Positions 17,326-28,791 of a stretch of 64,000 nt of DNA are shown here, piece by piece. The position numbers and the translations under genes were made by a program. This stretch comes from Amycolatopsis pretoriensis (GTDB lineage: Bacteria; Actinomycetota; Actinomycetes; Mycobacteriales; Pseudonocardiaceae). The stretch spans positions 310,001-374,000 of the forward strand of contig NZ_FNUJ01000008.1 in the NCBI RefSeq assembly GCF_900107925.1, written 5' to 3'. The notes below the pieces were generated by a model, which saw only the letters and a list, made by a program, of their open reading frames with translations, was not told the origin of the DNA and made no database searches. How positions within the stretch are numbered: position 1 is the stretch's first letter; the number at the start of each line of letters is the position of its first letter.

Positions 17326-17702
17326 CAGTTCTCCTGGGTGTGCGCGGCGTACGCGGCGGCGTCGAGCAGCTCCGGCACGTCCCCGGTCAGACGCACCTTC
17401 AGGAGCCATCCTTCGGTGTACGGGTCGGAGTTGATGACCTCGGGGGTGTCCGATGTGGTGCCGTTCACCTCGACGACCTCGCCGGAGACGGGCGCGTACA
17501 GCTCGCTGACCGACTTGGTCGACTCGACCTCGCCGAACACCTCGCCGGCGGTGATGGTCGAGCCCGCGTCGGGCAGCTGGACGAACACGATGTCACCGAG
17601 CGACTCGGCGGCGAAGGCGGTGATGCCCACGGTGGCGACGCCGTCTTCGACGGACAGCCACTCGTGTTCCTTCGTGTACTTCAGGTTCTCGGGGATGCTC
17701 AC
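17325..17702 (-). CDS. gcvH: Glycine cleavage system H protein
   Basis: 125 residues. It carries the lipoyl arm that shuttles the aminomethyl group between P, T and L proteins. The lipoylation site is K63 in EVESTKSVSELYAP, and the length is typical. It lies between gcvT (13 nt upstream) and glyA (1-nt overlap). The L protein (dihydrolipoyl dehydrogenase) must be encoded elsewhere. Confidence 0.97.
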   Translation of the reverse strand: MSIPENLKYTKEHEWLSVEDGVATVGITAFAAESLGDIVFVQLPDAGSTITAGEVFGEVESTKSVSELYAPVSGEVVEVNGTTSDTPEVINSDPYTEGWLLKVRLTGDVPELLDAAAYAAHTQEN

Positions 17703-17715
17703 GGTTCAACAGTCC

Positions 17716-18807
17716 TTACGCGCGGGAGTAGAAGGGCAGGGCGACGACCTCGACGGGCTCGATCCTGCCCCGGATGTCGACGGAGAGCTCGGTGCCGGGC
17801 TCGGCGTACGCCCGATCGACGTACGCCATGGCGATCGGGTAACCCAGCGTGGGCGACAGCGCGCCGCTGGTGACCTCGCCGATCTCCTTGCCGTCGGCCA
17901 GCAGCTTGTACCCGTGACGCGGGGCCCGGCGACCGGCGCCCTTGAGACCGACCCGCACGCGCGGGACGTCCTGCTTGGACCGCTCCTCCAGAGCCGCGCG
18001 GCCGACGAAGTCGCCCGGCTTCTCGAACTTGACGACGCGGCCGAGGCCGGCCTCGAACGGGCTCTGGTCGAGGGTGAGTTCGTTGCCGTACAACGGCATC
18101 CCGGCTTCCAGCCGCAGCGTGTCGCGGCAGGCCAGGCCGGCCGGGACCAGGCCGTGGCCCTCGCCCGCCTCGGTGAGGATGCGCCAGACCGCGGGGGCCT
18201 CGTCGGCGTCGACGAACAGCTCGAAGCCGTCCTCGCCGGTGTAGCCGGTGCGGGCGAGCAGGACGTCGTGGCCCTTCACGTTCGCCGGGACGCTGGCGTA
18301 GTACTTCAGCGCGTCGAGGTCGGCGTCGGTGACCGCGCCGAGGATCTCGACGGCCTTCGGACCCTGGACCGCGATCAGCGCGGTGGTCTCGCTGCGGTCG
18401 TCGACGACGGCGTCGAAGCCCGCGACCCGCTCGGCCAGCGCATCCGCGACGACCTTCGCGTTGCCCGCGTTCGCGACAACCAGGTAGTGCTCGTCGGCCA
18501 GGCGGTAGACGACCAGGTCGTCCAGCACACCGCCGGAAGCGTCGCAGATCATCGTGTACCGCGCGCGGCCCGGCTTGACCCCGGTGAGGTTGCCGACCAG
18601 CGCGAAGTCCAGGACGTCGGCCGCCTGCTTGCCGGTGACGTGGATTTCGGCCATGTGCGAGAGGTCGAACAGCCCGGCCGCCTCGCGGACGGCCTTGTGC
18701 TCGGCCAGCTCGCTGGCGTAGCGGACCGGCATGGACCAGCCGGCGAAGTCGGTGAACAGCGCACCGAGTCCCTTGTGGACTCCGTGCAGGGAGGTCTCTT
18801 TCGACAC
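17716..18807 (-). CDS. gcvT: Aminomethyltransferase (glycine cleavage T protein)
   Basis: 363 residues. It releases ammonia from the H-protein-bound intermediate and transfers the methylene to THF. It starts at a GTG (MSKETSLHGVHKGLGA). Conserved segments are GWSMPVRYASELAEH, the ARTGYTGEDGFELF folate-binding region, and a C-terminal GxVTSGALSPTLGYPIAMAY-type block. It follows gcvP by 6 nt in the same operon. Confidence 0.96.
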   Translation of the reverse strand: MSKETSLHGVHKGLGALFTDFAGWSMPVRYASELAEHKAVREAAGLFDLSHMAEIHVTGKQAADVLDFALVGNLTGVKPGRARYTMICDASGGVLDDLVVYRLADEHYLVVANAGNAKVVADALAERVAGFDAVVDDRSETTALIAVQGPKAVEILGAVTDADLDALKYYASVPANVKGHDVLLARTGYTGEDGFELFVDADEAPAVWRILTEAGEGHGLVPAGLACRDTLRLEAGMPLYGNELTLDQSPFEAGLGRVVKFEKPGDFVGRAALEERSKQDVPRVRVGLKGAGRRAPRHGYKLLADGKEIGEVTSGALSPTLGYPIAMAYVDRAYAEPGTELSVDIRGRIEPVEVVALPFYSRA

Positions 18808-18813
18808 TGGAGC

Positions 18814-21669
<2,856 letters not shown>

Positions 21670-21689
21670 ACAGCGGTGCGCTGGGAACT

Positions 21690-21868
21690 CCCCCTCTGTC
21701 ATGGCACCTGAGAGTTTCACCGTGGGAGACACGGCTTTCACCTTGGGTGAGGCGCGGGTGCGCCTGCTTTCCAGAGTGGCCTCGCGCGAAGCGGTAACAG
21801 GTACCTGAGAGATTCTGGGGAGTTTGCTCCTTCGGTGCCCCACTGACTTCGTGGGGGCTCTCCCGCCC
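21690..21868 (-). ncRNA. Tandem glycine riboswitch (gcvT element)
   Basis: On the minus strand two aptamers follow each other. The first (about 21783-21868) opens with GGGAGAGCCCCC, has CACCGAAGGAGCAAACTC and closes with AATCTCTCAGGTACC. The second (about 21690-21780) has CCAAGGTGAAAGCC and closes with AACTCTCAGGTGCC and ACAGAGGGGG. These are the conserved cores of the glycine aptamer. It stands 21-200 nt upstream of gcvP, so glycine should switch on the whole gcv-glyA-lipA-sdaA operon. An 11-bp palindrome GTGACGGTCAC (21894-21904) lies in the likely promoter region. Confidence 0.93.
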
Positions 21869-21978
21869 CGGCTCTACGGCCCGATCTGCAGTTGTGACGG
21901 TCACGGTACCTGCCGGGTTCGAGGTCCGTCTACTTCACCCGGGCAACGCCACAGTGATCCTCGACCTCGCCTCGACCC

Positions 21979-23271
21979 TCACGGCGCACGGTCGACCCGG
22001 CGGGTCACGCTCCCGGCCAGCGCGGGTGGCCGCCGGACCCGGCCCGAGGGCCCGACCAGGCGTTTCAGCGGCCCGCCAACCGGCACGGGCGGGTGCCCGG
22101 CCCCCAGCAGCACCTGCTCGACGAGCTGCTCGGCGAGCCACGCGACCGAGTCGTTGAGCCGGTCCAGCGAGGGGTGGTCGCCGTCGAAGACGTCCTCGTC
22201 GGCGAGCGTCACCTCGAAGTACGCGCACCCCGGCGGGACCGAGATCGCCTCCTCGATGGCCCGCGCTCCCTCTTCGGGATCTTCGAACCCGGCTTCGAGC
22301 AGCGGCTCGCGGTAGATCCGCGCCGCGCGGGCGCGCATGCGAGGGCCGTAGCGGACCACGACGGGCAGGCGTCCGGTCAGGTCCGGCACGGCCAGCCCGT
22401 GCAGCAGCATGATCGGCGGCACCGAGTGCACCAGCCGCGGTGCCGGTTCCGCCAGCTCACGGGCGGTGATCCGGACGCGGTCGGCCATCGCGTCCGGGAG
22501 GCCGAAGTAGCGGAAGTCGACGTTGCCGAACCCGAGTCCGTCGGCGACGAGCGAGGCCAGCAGCTCGCCGTACCCCCAGATCGGCGACAGCACGACGACC
22601 GGCGGCGCGGCGACCACGGGCGCCGGCGCGGGCGGGCGCGTCGCCTCCTGCTCGGGCACCTGGATGACCAGCCGCGGCGGTGCGTGCCAGTCGTGCACCT
22701 CGGCGACGCGCCAGTAGAGCCCGAGCGGCCGCCACAGCTCGCCGAGGATGTCGTGCTCGATGATCCGGCGCACCTCGCCGTCGTCGTGCGGGAAGTCCCG
22801 CGGCGCCACGATCCCGACGTAGTGGTGGTAGGTGACGCGCACTTCGTCACCGCGCGTGGCCGACCGGATCCGCATCTCCCAGTCGATCGCCGACGCGGCG
22901 ATGGCGTTGGCGACCTGCGTGCCGGGCGAGGAGTAGACGAGCGCGGTGGCCTGCCGCAGGAACCGCCCGGCCTGGTCGATGCCTTCCCGCAGGGCCTTCG
23001 CGGCCTGGGCGACGTGCACCGGGCTGGCGAGGGAGTCGGGCAGCACGCCGGCGACGCGCAGGAGTTCGGCTTCGCCGAGGCCGGTGACTTCGGCGAGCTG
23101 GGCCCAGTGGTCGAAGACGGTCACCTTCGGCGCGTGCCGGTGCTCGATCCAGCTGCGCAGGGTGGAGGTGGGGACGCCGATGCGCCGGGCGGCCTCGTCC
23201 AGGGAGAGGCCCCGCGAGCGGATCCCGGCCCGGACCGCTTCCGCCCACTCGCCGGCGCGCCAGTGCGTCAC
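21979..23271 (-). CDS. XRE-type HTH protein with large uncharacterised C-terminal region
   Basis: 430 residues from a GTG. Residues 10-60 form a helix-turn-helix (LSLDEAARRIGVPTSTLRSWIE). The remaining 370 residues match no family I recognise: a helical part (95-150), an IDWEMRIRS/VTYHHYVGIVAPR beta part, a Pro/Ala linker near 220-240, then VVVLSPIWGYGELLASLVADGLGFGN and an acidic DEDVFDGDHPSLDRLNDSVAW end. There is no signal peptide, obvious membrane segment or P-loop. The inverted repeat at 23276-23302 abuts its start, suggesting autoregulation. The role is unknown; it could be a ligand-sensing regulator or stress switch. Confidence 0.75.
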   Translation of the reverse strand: MTHWRAGEWAEAVRAGIRSRGLSLDEAARRIGVPTSTLRSWIEHRHAPKVTVFDHWAQLAEVTGLGEAELLRVAGVLPDSLASPVHVAQAAKALREGIDQAGRFLRQATALVYSSPGTQVANAIAASAIDWEMRIRSATRGDEVRVTYHHYVGIVAPRDFPHDDGEVRRIIEHDILGELWRPLGLYWRVAEVHDWHAPPRLVIQVPEQEATRPPAPAPVVAAPPVVVLSPIWGYGELLASLVADGLGFGNVDFRYFGLPDAMADRVRITARELAEPAPRLVHSVPPIMLLHGLAVPDLTGRLPVVVRYGPRMRARAARIYREPLLEAGFEDPEEGARAIEEAISVPPGCAYFEVTLADEDVFDGDHPSLDRLNDSVAWLAEQLVEQVLLGAGHPPVPVGGPLKRLVGPSGRVRRPPALAGSVTRRVDRAP

Positions 23272-23275
23272 CTCA

Positions 23276-23302
23276 CAAAGCTAACGAAACCCGCTAGCTT
23301 TG
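23276..23302. promoter_or_regulatory. Inverted-repeat operator in divergent promoter
   Basis: CAAAGCTA and TAGCTTTG are perfect 8-bp arms 11 nt apart, 4 nt from the GTG of the XRE-fusion gene and 42 nt before the small membrane gene. It is likely the binding site of the XRE protein controlling both. Confidence 0.5.
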
Positions 23303-23343
23303 CGCAGGGACGAATCGCCCATCCGGCGTCGACGCTGGTCACC

Positions 23344-23541
23344 ATGACCACCACCATCGTCGCCCTCACCCTGATCGTCGGCGTGCTCACCTTCGCCGCC
23401 GGCGCGTTCCTCGCCTCCGAAATCGCCACCCGGATCCTGCGCCGCCGGGAACGCGAAATCACCGAAGAGCGCAAGAAGCTCAACGCCGCCTGGAACTACC
23501 TCCGGGAGGTCTACGGCGTCAAGAAACCGACGCGCCGTTAG
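23344..23541 (+). CDS. Small single-pass membrane protein, 65 aa
   Basis: The N-terminal 25 residues form one hydrophobic segment (IVALTLIVGVLTFAAGAFLA). A highly charged helix follows (RILRRREREITEERKKLNAAW), with an aromatic/basic tail. It starts at an ATG without a strong ribosome site. It is divergent from the XRE-fusion gene across the inverted repeat, and its stop overlaps the convergent SDR stop by 4 nt. The function is unknown; the charged helix could bind a cytosolic partner. Confidence 0.65.
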   Translation: MTTTIVALTLIVGVLTFAAGAFLASEIATRILRRREREITEERKKLNAAWNYLREVYGVKKPTRR

Positions 23542-24305
23542 AGCGGGGTGACGTACGCGCCGGAGATACCGCCGTCGACCAGGAACTGCGACGCCGTGAT
23601 GAAGCTCGCGTCGTCGCTGGCCAGGAACGCCACCGCCGCCGCGATTTCTTCCGGCTCCGCGAACCGGCCGACCGGCACGTGCACCAGGCGCCGCGCCGCG
23701 CGTTCCGGGTCCTTGGCGAACAGCTCCTTCAGCAGCGGTGTGTTGACCGGGCCCGGGCACAGCGCGTTGACGCGGATGTTCTCCCGCGCGAACTGCACGC
23801 CCAGCTCGCGGCTCATCGCCAGCACGCCGCCCTTGGACGCCGTGTACGAGATCTGCGACGTCGCCGCGCCCATCACCGCGACGAACGACGCCGTGTTGAT
23901 GATCGACCCCTTGCCCTGGCGCTGCATGTGCGGCAACACCGCCTTGCAGCAGTGGTACACCGACGTCAGGTTGACGCGCTGCACCCGCTCCCACGCGTCG
24001 ATGCCGGTGGTCAGGATGGAGTCGTCCTCGGGCGGGGAGATCCCCGCGTTGTTGAACGCGACGTCGACCGAGCCGAACTGCTCGACCGTGCTGTGGAACA
24101 GGTTCTCCACCTGTTCGGCGTCGGTGACGTCGGTCTGGATGAACGCGCCGCCGATCTCGTCGGCCGCGGCCTTGCCCGAATCCGGCGTCAGGTCCCCGAT
24201 GACGACCTTCGCGCCTTCGCTCGCCAGGCGGCGGGCCGACGCGAGCCCGATGCCGCTCGCGCCGCCGGTGATCACCGCGACGCGGCCTTCGAAACGCTGG
24301 ACCAT
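23538..24305 (-). CDS. SDR family oxidoreductase
   Basis: 255-residue classical SDR: TGGASGIGLASA cofactor loop, NNAG, catalytic Ser region NTASF, YTASK, and a C-terminal FLVDGGISGAY. An Asp at the end of beta-2 (IGDL) suggests NAD(H). Its ATG shares one base with the upstream aldehyde dehydrogenase stop (TAATG), so it is the last gene of the glutamine synthetase-like/PuuD/aldehyde dehydrogenase operon. It may oxidise or reduce a hydroxy acid or aldehyde from amine breakdown; the substrate is unknown. Confidence 0.9.
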   Translation of the reverse strand: MVQRFEGRVAVITGGASGIGLASARRLASEGAKVVIGDLTPDSGKAAADEIGGAFIQTDVTDAEQVENLFHSTVEQFGSVDVAFNNAGISPPEDDSILTTGIDAWERVQRVNLTSVYHCCKAVLPHMQRQGKGSIINTASFVAVMGAATSQISYTASKGGVLAMSRELGVQFARENIRVNALCPGPVNTPLLKELFAKDPERAARRLVHVPVGRFAEPEEIAAAVAFLASDDASFITASQFLVDGGISGAYVTPL

Positions 24306-25669
24306 TACTCCTCCGTGCTGAGAAAGACGTTCTTGGTTTCGGTGAACGCCGCCGCGGCGTCGGGGCCCAGCTCGCGGCCGAGGCCCGACTGCTTGAAGCC
24401 GCCGAACGGCGTCCAGTAGCGCACCGAAGAGTGCGAATTCACCGACAGGTTGCCGGCTTCGACGCCGCGTGCCACGCGGAACGCGCGGCCGGCGTCGCGG
24501 GTCCAGATCGACCCGGACAGGCCGTACTCGGTCGCGTTGGCCATCCGGACCGCGTCGGCCTCCTCCGCGAACGGCACGACGGCGACGACCGGGCCGAACA
24601 CTTCCTCCGCCACGGCGGGGTGGCGCAGGTCGGGCGGGGTGAGGACGGTCGGGGGGAACCAGTAGCCGGGGCCGGCGGGCGCGCTGCCGCGGAACGCGAC
24701 GGGCGCGTCGTCCGGGACGTAGGAGGCCACCTTTTCCCGGTGTGACGCCGAAATCAGCGGCCCCATCTCGGTCTTCTCGTCACCGGGGTCGCCGACGACG
24801 ACGCCGTGCACCGCGGGCTCTAGGAGCTCCATGAAGCGGTCGTACGCGCTCGCCTGCACCAGGATCAGTGACCGCGCGCAGCAGTCCTGGCCGGCGTTGT
24901 CGAAGACGCCGTAGGGCGCGGTCGCCGCGGCCTTCTCCAGGTCGGAGTCGGCGAAGACGATGTTCGCGTTCTTGCCGCCCAGTTCGAGGGTCACGCGCTT
25001 CACCTGCGCCGAGCAGCCGGCCATGATCTGCTTGCCGACCTCGGTCGAGCCGGTGAAGACGACCTTGCGCACGCCCGGGTGGTCCACGAACCGTTGCCCG
25101 ACAACGGATCCCTTGCCGGGCAGCACCTGGAAGACGTCCTCCGGGATGCCTGCCTCGCGCGCCAGCTCGGCCAGCCGGATCGCGGTCAGCGGCGTCAGCT
25201 CGGCGGGCTTGAGGACGACGGTGTTGCCGGCGGCGAGCGCGGGCGCGAACCCCCAGCCGGCGATCGGCATCGGGAAGTTCCACGGGACGATCACGCCGAC
25301 CACGCCCAGGGGCTCCTGGAACGTGACGTTGACCCCGCCCGGCACCGGGATCTGCTTGCCGATCAGGCGTTCCGGCGCGGCGGAGTAGTAGTTGAGGACG
25401 TCTCTGACGTTGCCGGCCTCCCAGCGGGCGTTGCCGATGGTGTGCCCGGAGTTCTCGACCTCCAGCCGCGCGAGGTGCTCGATGTCGGCCTCGACGGCGT
25501 CGGCGAAGCGGCGCAGGAGCCGCGCGCGGTCGCCGGGGGTGACGTCGCGCCACGCGGGGAACGCCGCCCGCGCGCGGGCGATCGCCGCGTCGGTCTCTTC
25601 GGCGCTGGTCAGGGGGACCGTCCGCACGACCTGCTCGGTGGCGGGGTTCCGGACGTCGAACGTGGTCAT
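24305..25669 (-). CDS. NAD(P)-dependent aldehyde dehydrogenase (PuuC/GabD-like)
   Basis: 454 residues from the ATG at 25669, which overlaps the PuuD-like stop by 4 nt. It has the cofactor motif VVFTGSTEVGKQI, the general-base Glu in LELGGKNANIVF and the catalytic Cys in GQDCCARS. Its place after a glutamine synthetase-like and a PuuD-like gene suggests oxidation of gamma-glutamyl-aminobutyraldehyde or another amine-derived aldehyde to the acid (inference from context). Confidence 0.92.
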   Translation of the reverse strand: MTTFDVRNPATEQVVRTVPLTSAEETDAAIARARAAFPAWRDVTPGDRARLLRRFADAVEADIEHLARLEVENSGHTIGNARWEAGNVRDVLNYYSAAPERLIGKQIPVPGGVNVTFQEPLGVVGVIVPWNFPMPIAGWGFAPALAAGNTVVLKPAELTPLTAIRLAELAREAGIPEDVFQVLPGKGSVVGQRFVDHPGVRKVVFTGSTEVGKQIMAGCSAQVKRVTLELGGKNANIVFADSDLEKAAATAPYGVFDNAGQDCCARSLILVQASAYDRFMELLEPAVHGVVVGDPGDEKTEMGPLISASHREKVASYVPDDAPVAFRGSAPAGPGYWFPPTVLTPPDLRHPAVAEEVFGPVVAVVPFAEEADAVRMANATEYGLSGSIWTRDAGRAFRVARGVEAGNLSVNSHSSVRYWTPFGGFKQSGLGRELGPDAAAAFTETKNVFLSTEE

Positions 25670-26376
25670 CGGTTCTCCTTGCTCGCGTCGACGAGGGCTT
25701 GGAACAGCCGGACGTCGTCGCTGTCCTGCTCGGGGTGCCACTGGACACCCAGGGCGAACTCACCCGGGATCTCGGCGGCCTCGATGGTGCCGTCGGCGGC
25801 CCAGCCGACCGCTTCGAGGCCGGCGCCGAGCCGGTCGATCGCCTGGTGGTGGTAACACAGGGTCTTGGTCTCCGAGCCCAGGATCGACGCCGCCCGGCTG
25901 CCTTCGGCGAGCGTCACCGTTCCGCGGCCGAACGTCGCGAGCGCGGGCTGGTGCTCGGTGGTCTCCCTCGCCTCCGGCAGGTGCTGGACCAGGGTGCCGC
26001 CGAGGGCGACGCTCATCACCTGCAGGCCGCGGCAGACGCCGAGCACGGGCTTGCCCGCCTGGCGCGCGGCGTCGAACAGGCCGAACTCGAAGGCGTCGCG
26101 GTTCGGCCGGGTGTAGGTGGCGGGGTGCGGCTCGTGGCCGTAGCGCGCCGGTTCGACGTCGGCGCCGCCGGTGAGCACGAGCCCGTCCACGGTGGACACG
26201 AGCCCGTCGTACGCGTCGGACACCGGCGGCAGCAGCACCGGGATGCCGCCGGCCGTGACGACGCAGTCGACGTAGAACCGGTGCAGCAGAACGGCTTCGG
26301 TCTCCCAGACTCCGAACTTCGCGGGTTCGAGGTAGCTGGTGAGGCCGATGACGGGCTTAAAGTCGCTCGAAGCCAC
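25666..26376 (-). CDS. Gamma-glutamyl-gamma-aminobutyrate hydrolase-like peptidase (PuuD type)
   Basis: 236-residue class I glutamine amidotransferase fold. The nucleophile is C115 in GVCRGLQV, with the catalytic His and Glu in GVQWHPE. The DGLVLTGGADVEPARYG block is typical of peptidase C26. It would release glutamate from a gamma-glutamylated amine or GABA. It overlaps the glutamine synthetase-like gene upstream by 20 nt and the aldehyde dehydrogenase downstream by 4 nt, implying translational coupling. Confidence 0.92.
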   Translation of the reverse strand: MASSDFKPVIGLTSYLEPAKFGVWETEAVLLHRFYVDCVVTAGGIPVLLPPVSDAYDGLVSTVDGLVLTGGADVEPARYGHEPHPATYTRPNRDAFEFGLFDAARQAGKPVLGVCRGLQVMSVALGGTLVQHLPEARETTEHQPALATFGRGTVTLAEGSRAASILGSETKTLCYHHQAIDRLGAGLEAVGWAADGTIEAAEIPGEFALGVQWHPEQDSDDVRLFQALVDASKENR

Positions 26377-27721
26377 GGACGAGCTCCCAGTCGGTGACGG
26401 CGGCGTTGTAGGCGTCGATCTCGATCTTCGCCGCGTTCAGGTAGTGGTCGACGACGTCGTCGCCGAACGCCTCCCGCGCCAAGTCGCTCCCCGCGAGAGC
26501 CGCGGCGGCCTCGGGCAACGTCGTCGGGACAGTGTCGCGATCGGAGCTGTAGGCGTTGCCGGTGAAGGGTTCTTCCAGCTCCAGCTCGTTTTCGATGCCG
26601 TGCAGGCCGGCGGCGATCAACGCGGCGACGGCGAGGTAGGGGTTGACGTCCCCGCCCGGCACGCGGTTTTCGACGCGCAGCGACTCGCCGTGCCCGACGA
26701 CGCGCAGCGCGCAGGTGCGGTTGTCGGTGCCCCACGCGATCGCGGTCGGCGCGAAGCTGCCGGGCATGAACCGCTTGTAGGAGTTGATGTTCGGGGCGAA
26801 GAAGTAGGTCAGCTCGTGCAGCGCGGCGAGCTGACCGGCGAGGAACTGCTCCATGAGCGTCGAGAAGCCGTGGTCGTGGTCGCCCGACAGGACGGCCCGG
26901 CCTTCGGTGGAGCGCAGGCTGATGTGGATGTGGCAGGAGTTGCCTTCGCGCTCGTTGTACTTCGCCATGAACGTGAGGCTCTTGCCCTCCTGCGCGGCGA
27001 TCTCCTTGGCGCCGTTCTTGTAGACGCTGTGGTTGTCGCAGGTGGCGAGCGCGTCGGTGTAGCGGAAGGCGATCTCCTGCTGGCCGGGGTTGCACTCGCC
27101 CTTGGCGGACTCGGGGTAGAGCCCGGCGCCGGCCATGTCGTTGCGGATGCGGCGCAGCAGCGGCTCGAGGCGCGCGGTGCCGAGCATCGAGTAGTCGACG
27201 TTGTACTGGTTGGCGGGCTTGAGGCCGTGGTAGCGCTTGTCCCAGGCGGCTTCGTAGGTGTCGTCGAAGACGATGAACTCGAGTTCGGTCCCGACGTAGG
27301 CGGCGAGCCCCCGTTCGGCGAGCCGTTCGAGCTGCCGCCGCAGGATCTGCCGCGGCGACACGCTGACCGCGCCGCCCTGCACGCGCTCGACGTCGGCCAG
27401 CACGAGCGCGGTGCCCTCCTGCCAGGGGATCTCCCGCAGGGTGTCGAAGTCGGGGCGCAGCACGAAGTCGCCGTAGCCGCTTTCCCAGGAGGAGAGCGCG
27501 TAGCCGTCGACGGTGTTCATGTCGACGTCCACGGCCAGGAGGTAGTTGCAGGCCTCGGTGGCGTGGCCGACGACCTCGTCCAGGAAGTACTCCGCCGAGC
27601 AGCGCTTGCCTTGGAGCCTGCCCTGCATGTCCGTGATCGCGACGAGCACGGTGTCGATCGTGCCCGCGTCGACGCGGGCCCGGAGCTCGTCGAGGGTGAG
27701 CATGCCTCGCCTGCGTGCCAT
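26357..27721 (-). CDS. Glutamine synthetase-family gamma-glutamylpolyamine ligase (GlnA2/GlnA3/PuuA-like)
   Basis: 454 residues from the ATG at 27721, chosen because GGGG lies about 6 nt upstream (a TTG at 27733 is possible). It has a GS N-terminal beta-grasp and catalytic domain: VGTELEFIVFD, the GECNPGQQEI metal site, HIHISL, and NRTCALRVVGHG. The N-terminus is short compared with GlnA1 and no adenylylation site is apparent, as in the actinomycete amine ligases. It probably glutamylates polyamines or ethanolamine as the first step, with PuuD, aldehyde dehydrogenase and SDR downstream. Confidence 0.88.
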   Translation of the reverse strand: MARRRGMLTLDELRARVDAGTIDTVLVAITDMQGRLQGKRCSAEYFLDEVVGHATEACNYLLAVDVDMNTVDGYALSSWESGYGDFVLRPDFDTLREIPWQEGTALVLADVERVQGGAVSVSPRQILRRQLERLAERGLAAYVGTELEFIVFDDTYEAAWDKRYHGLKPANQYNVDYSMLGTARLEPLLRRIRNDMAGAGLYPESAKGECNPGQQEIAFRYTDALATCDNHSVYKNGAKEIAAQEGKSLTFMAKYNEREGNSCHIHISLRSTEGRAVLSGDHDHGFSTLMEQFLAGQLAALHELTYFFAPNINSYKRFMPGSFAPTAIAWGTDNRTCALRVVGHGESLRVENRVPGGDVNPYLAVAALIAAGLHGIENELELEEPFTGNAYSSDRDTVPTTLPEAAAALAGSDLAREAFGDDVVDHYLNAAKIEIDAYNAAVTDWELVRGFERL

Positions 27722-27730
27722 CAGCCGCCC

Positions 27731-27803
27731 CAAAGGTTTGATGCGAATCCTTTGCGGGTTCTTCCTACCCGGTCATGGGCTCGGGGTCAACCGGAGCAAA
27801 GGT
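27731..27803. promoter_or_regulatory. CAAAGG/CCTTTG operator-like repeats before the amine operon
   Basis: CAAAGG (27731-27736) and CCTTTG (27749-27754) form an inverted repeat with a 12-nt spacer, ending 10 nt before the glutamine synthetase-like start. A further CAAAGGT stands at 27797-27803 in a locally AT-rich stretch that probably holds the promoter. It suits a repressor such as a GntR/FadR protein. Confidence 0.4.
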
Positions 27804-28152
27804 ATTTTGTTGAGCCATTGGGTTGCCGGCTGCGGACGACCTCCCGAGACACCGCCGGCCTCTTGGCGCGGCCGGCCGCCGCGACGGTGCCGGCACCCGC
27901 GCCGGCTCCGCGGCTCGCCGGTTTCACTGCCGCGGCGGGCCGGGTCACGCCCCGCCCGGCCGCGGCGTTCACCACCTGCGCGCAGCCGCCTGGCCTCGAC
28001 CACACCACCGCCTGCCACCCCCTCCGCTCACCCCGCCTACGCTCACCGCCGGTATGCGCGGTTTGCCCGGCTGAGAAGAGTCTGTGAATTCCGCGCGAGC
28101 GGGAGGAATCCCGGGTACTCCCACGTTGAACGGGGCAGGAGAGGTGAGATCG
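27804..28152. other. Intergenic stretch without a convincing gene
   Basis: This gap between the divergent amine operon and the stress-protein gene is C-rich, with Pro/Arg/His-rich frames on both strands that do not look like protein. It must hold the stress-protein promoter. I find no clear -35/-10 pair and only a good ribosome site (AGGAGAGGTGA) at its end. Confidence 0.5.
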
Positions 28153-28677
28153 ATGACCACAGCATTCACGCAGCAGAACACGATCGGCCAGCAGCAGGCG
28201 CGGCCCCAGCTGCCGACCCTGCCCACCGGCTGGCCGATCGGTTCCTACGAGTCCTACGAGCAGGCGCAGCGCGCGGTCGACCACCTCGCGGGCACCGACT
28301 TCCCGGTCACCGACGTCACGATCGTGGGCGTGGAGCCGATGCTCGTCGAGCGCATCGCCGGCAAGATGTCCTGGGGCAAGGTCCTGGGCAGCGCGGCGAC
28401 CTCCGGCGCGATGTTCGGCCTGTTCCTCGGCCTGGTGCTCAGCCTGCTGAACCCGGGCGCGGGCCTCGTCCCGATCGTCATCGGCCTGGTCGCCGGGCTC
28501 GGGTTCAACCTGCTCTTCGGCGCGCTCGGCTACGCGGTGAACCGCAACAAGCGCGGGTTCATCTCCCAGAGCCAGCTGGTCGCCCGCCGCTACGACGTCC
28601 TTTCCCAGCCGCGCAACGCCGAGAAGGGCCGTGCGCTGCTGGCGGACCTCGCCGCTCGCAGCGCCTTCGGCCACTGA
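28153..28677 (+). CDS. General stress protein (DUF1269/YflT-like) with membrane segments
   Basis: 174 residues. The soluble N-terminal domain (GSYESYEQAQRAVDHLAGTDFPVTDVTIVGVEP) is the flavin-fold-like heat-induced YflT domain seen in SigB-controlled proteins. It is followed by two hydrophobic segments (about 80-125) and a basic tail. The start at 28153 is chosen for the Shine-Dalgarno AGGAGAGG directly upstream. It stands alone and ends at a strong hairpin. Expression under stress is expected from the family, not shown here. Confidence 0.82.
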   Translation: MTTAFTQQNTIGQQQARPQLPTLPTGWPIGSYESYEQAQRAVDHLAGTDFPVTDVTIVGVEPMLVERIAGKMSWGKVLGSAATSGAMFGLFLGLVLSLLNPGAGLVPIVIGLVAGLGFNLLFGALGYAVNRNKRGFISQSQLVARRYDVLSQPRNAEKGRALLADLAARSAFGH

Positions 28678-28717
28678 CACGGCTGACGCCCTGACGGCAC
28701 TGACTCACCGCAAGATC

Positions 28718-28751
28718 GAAGGCCGCCCCCGGTGTTCCGGAGGCGGCCTTC
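28718..28751. terminator. Two-way hairpin terminator
   Basis: GAAGGCCGCC and GGCGGCCTTC are perfect 10-bp arms, with an inner CCGG/CCGG stem in the loop. It sits between the convergent ends of the stress gene and the HAAS gene. No T-run. Confidence 0.75.
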
Positions 28752-28791
28752 GTCGCGTCAGGAGCGGCCCCGACCTCCGCTCCTGAAAGCT

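Noticed and set aside
21697..21702. The in-frame ATG at 21702 as the gcvP start
   Set aside because: It lies within the second glycine aptamer and is followed by the conserved aptamer end. Starting there would add about 20 residues not expected in the family.
27823..28074. An 83-codon plus-strand frame before the stress-protein gene
   Set aside because: Pro/His/Arg-rich low-complexity translation and no ribosome site. It looks like promoter-region DNA.
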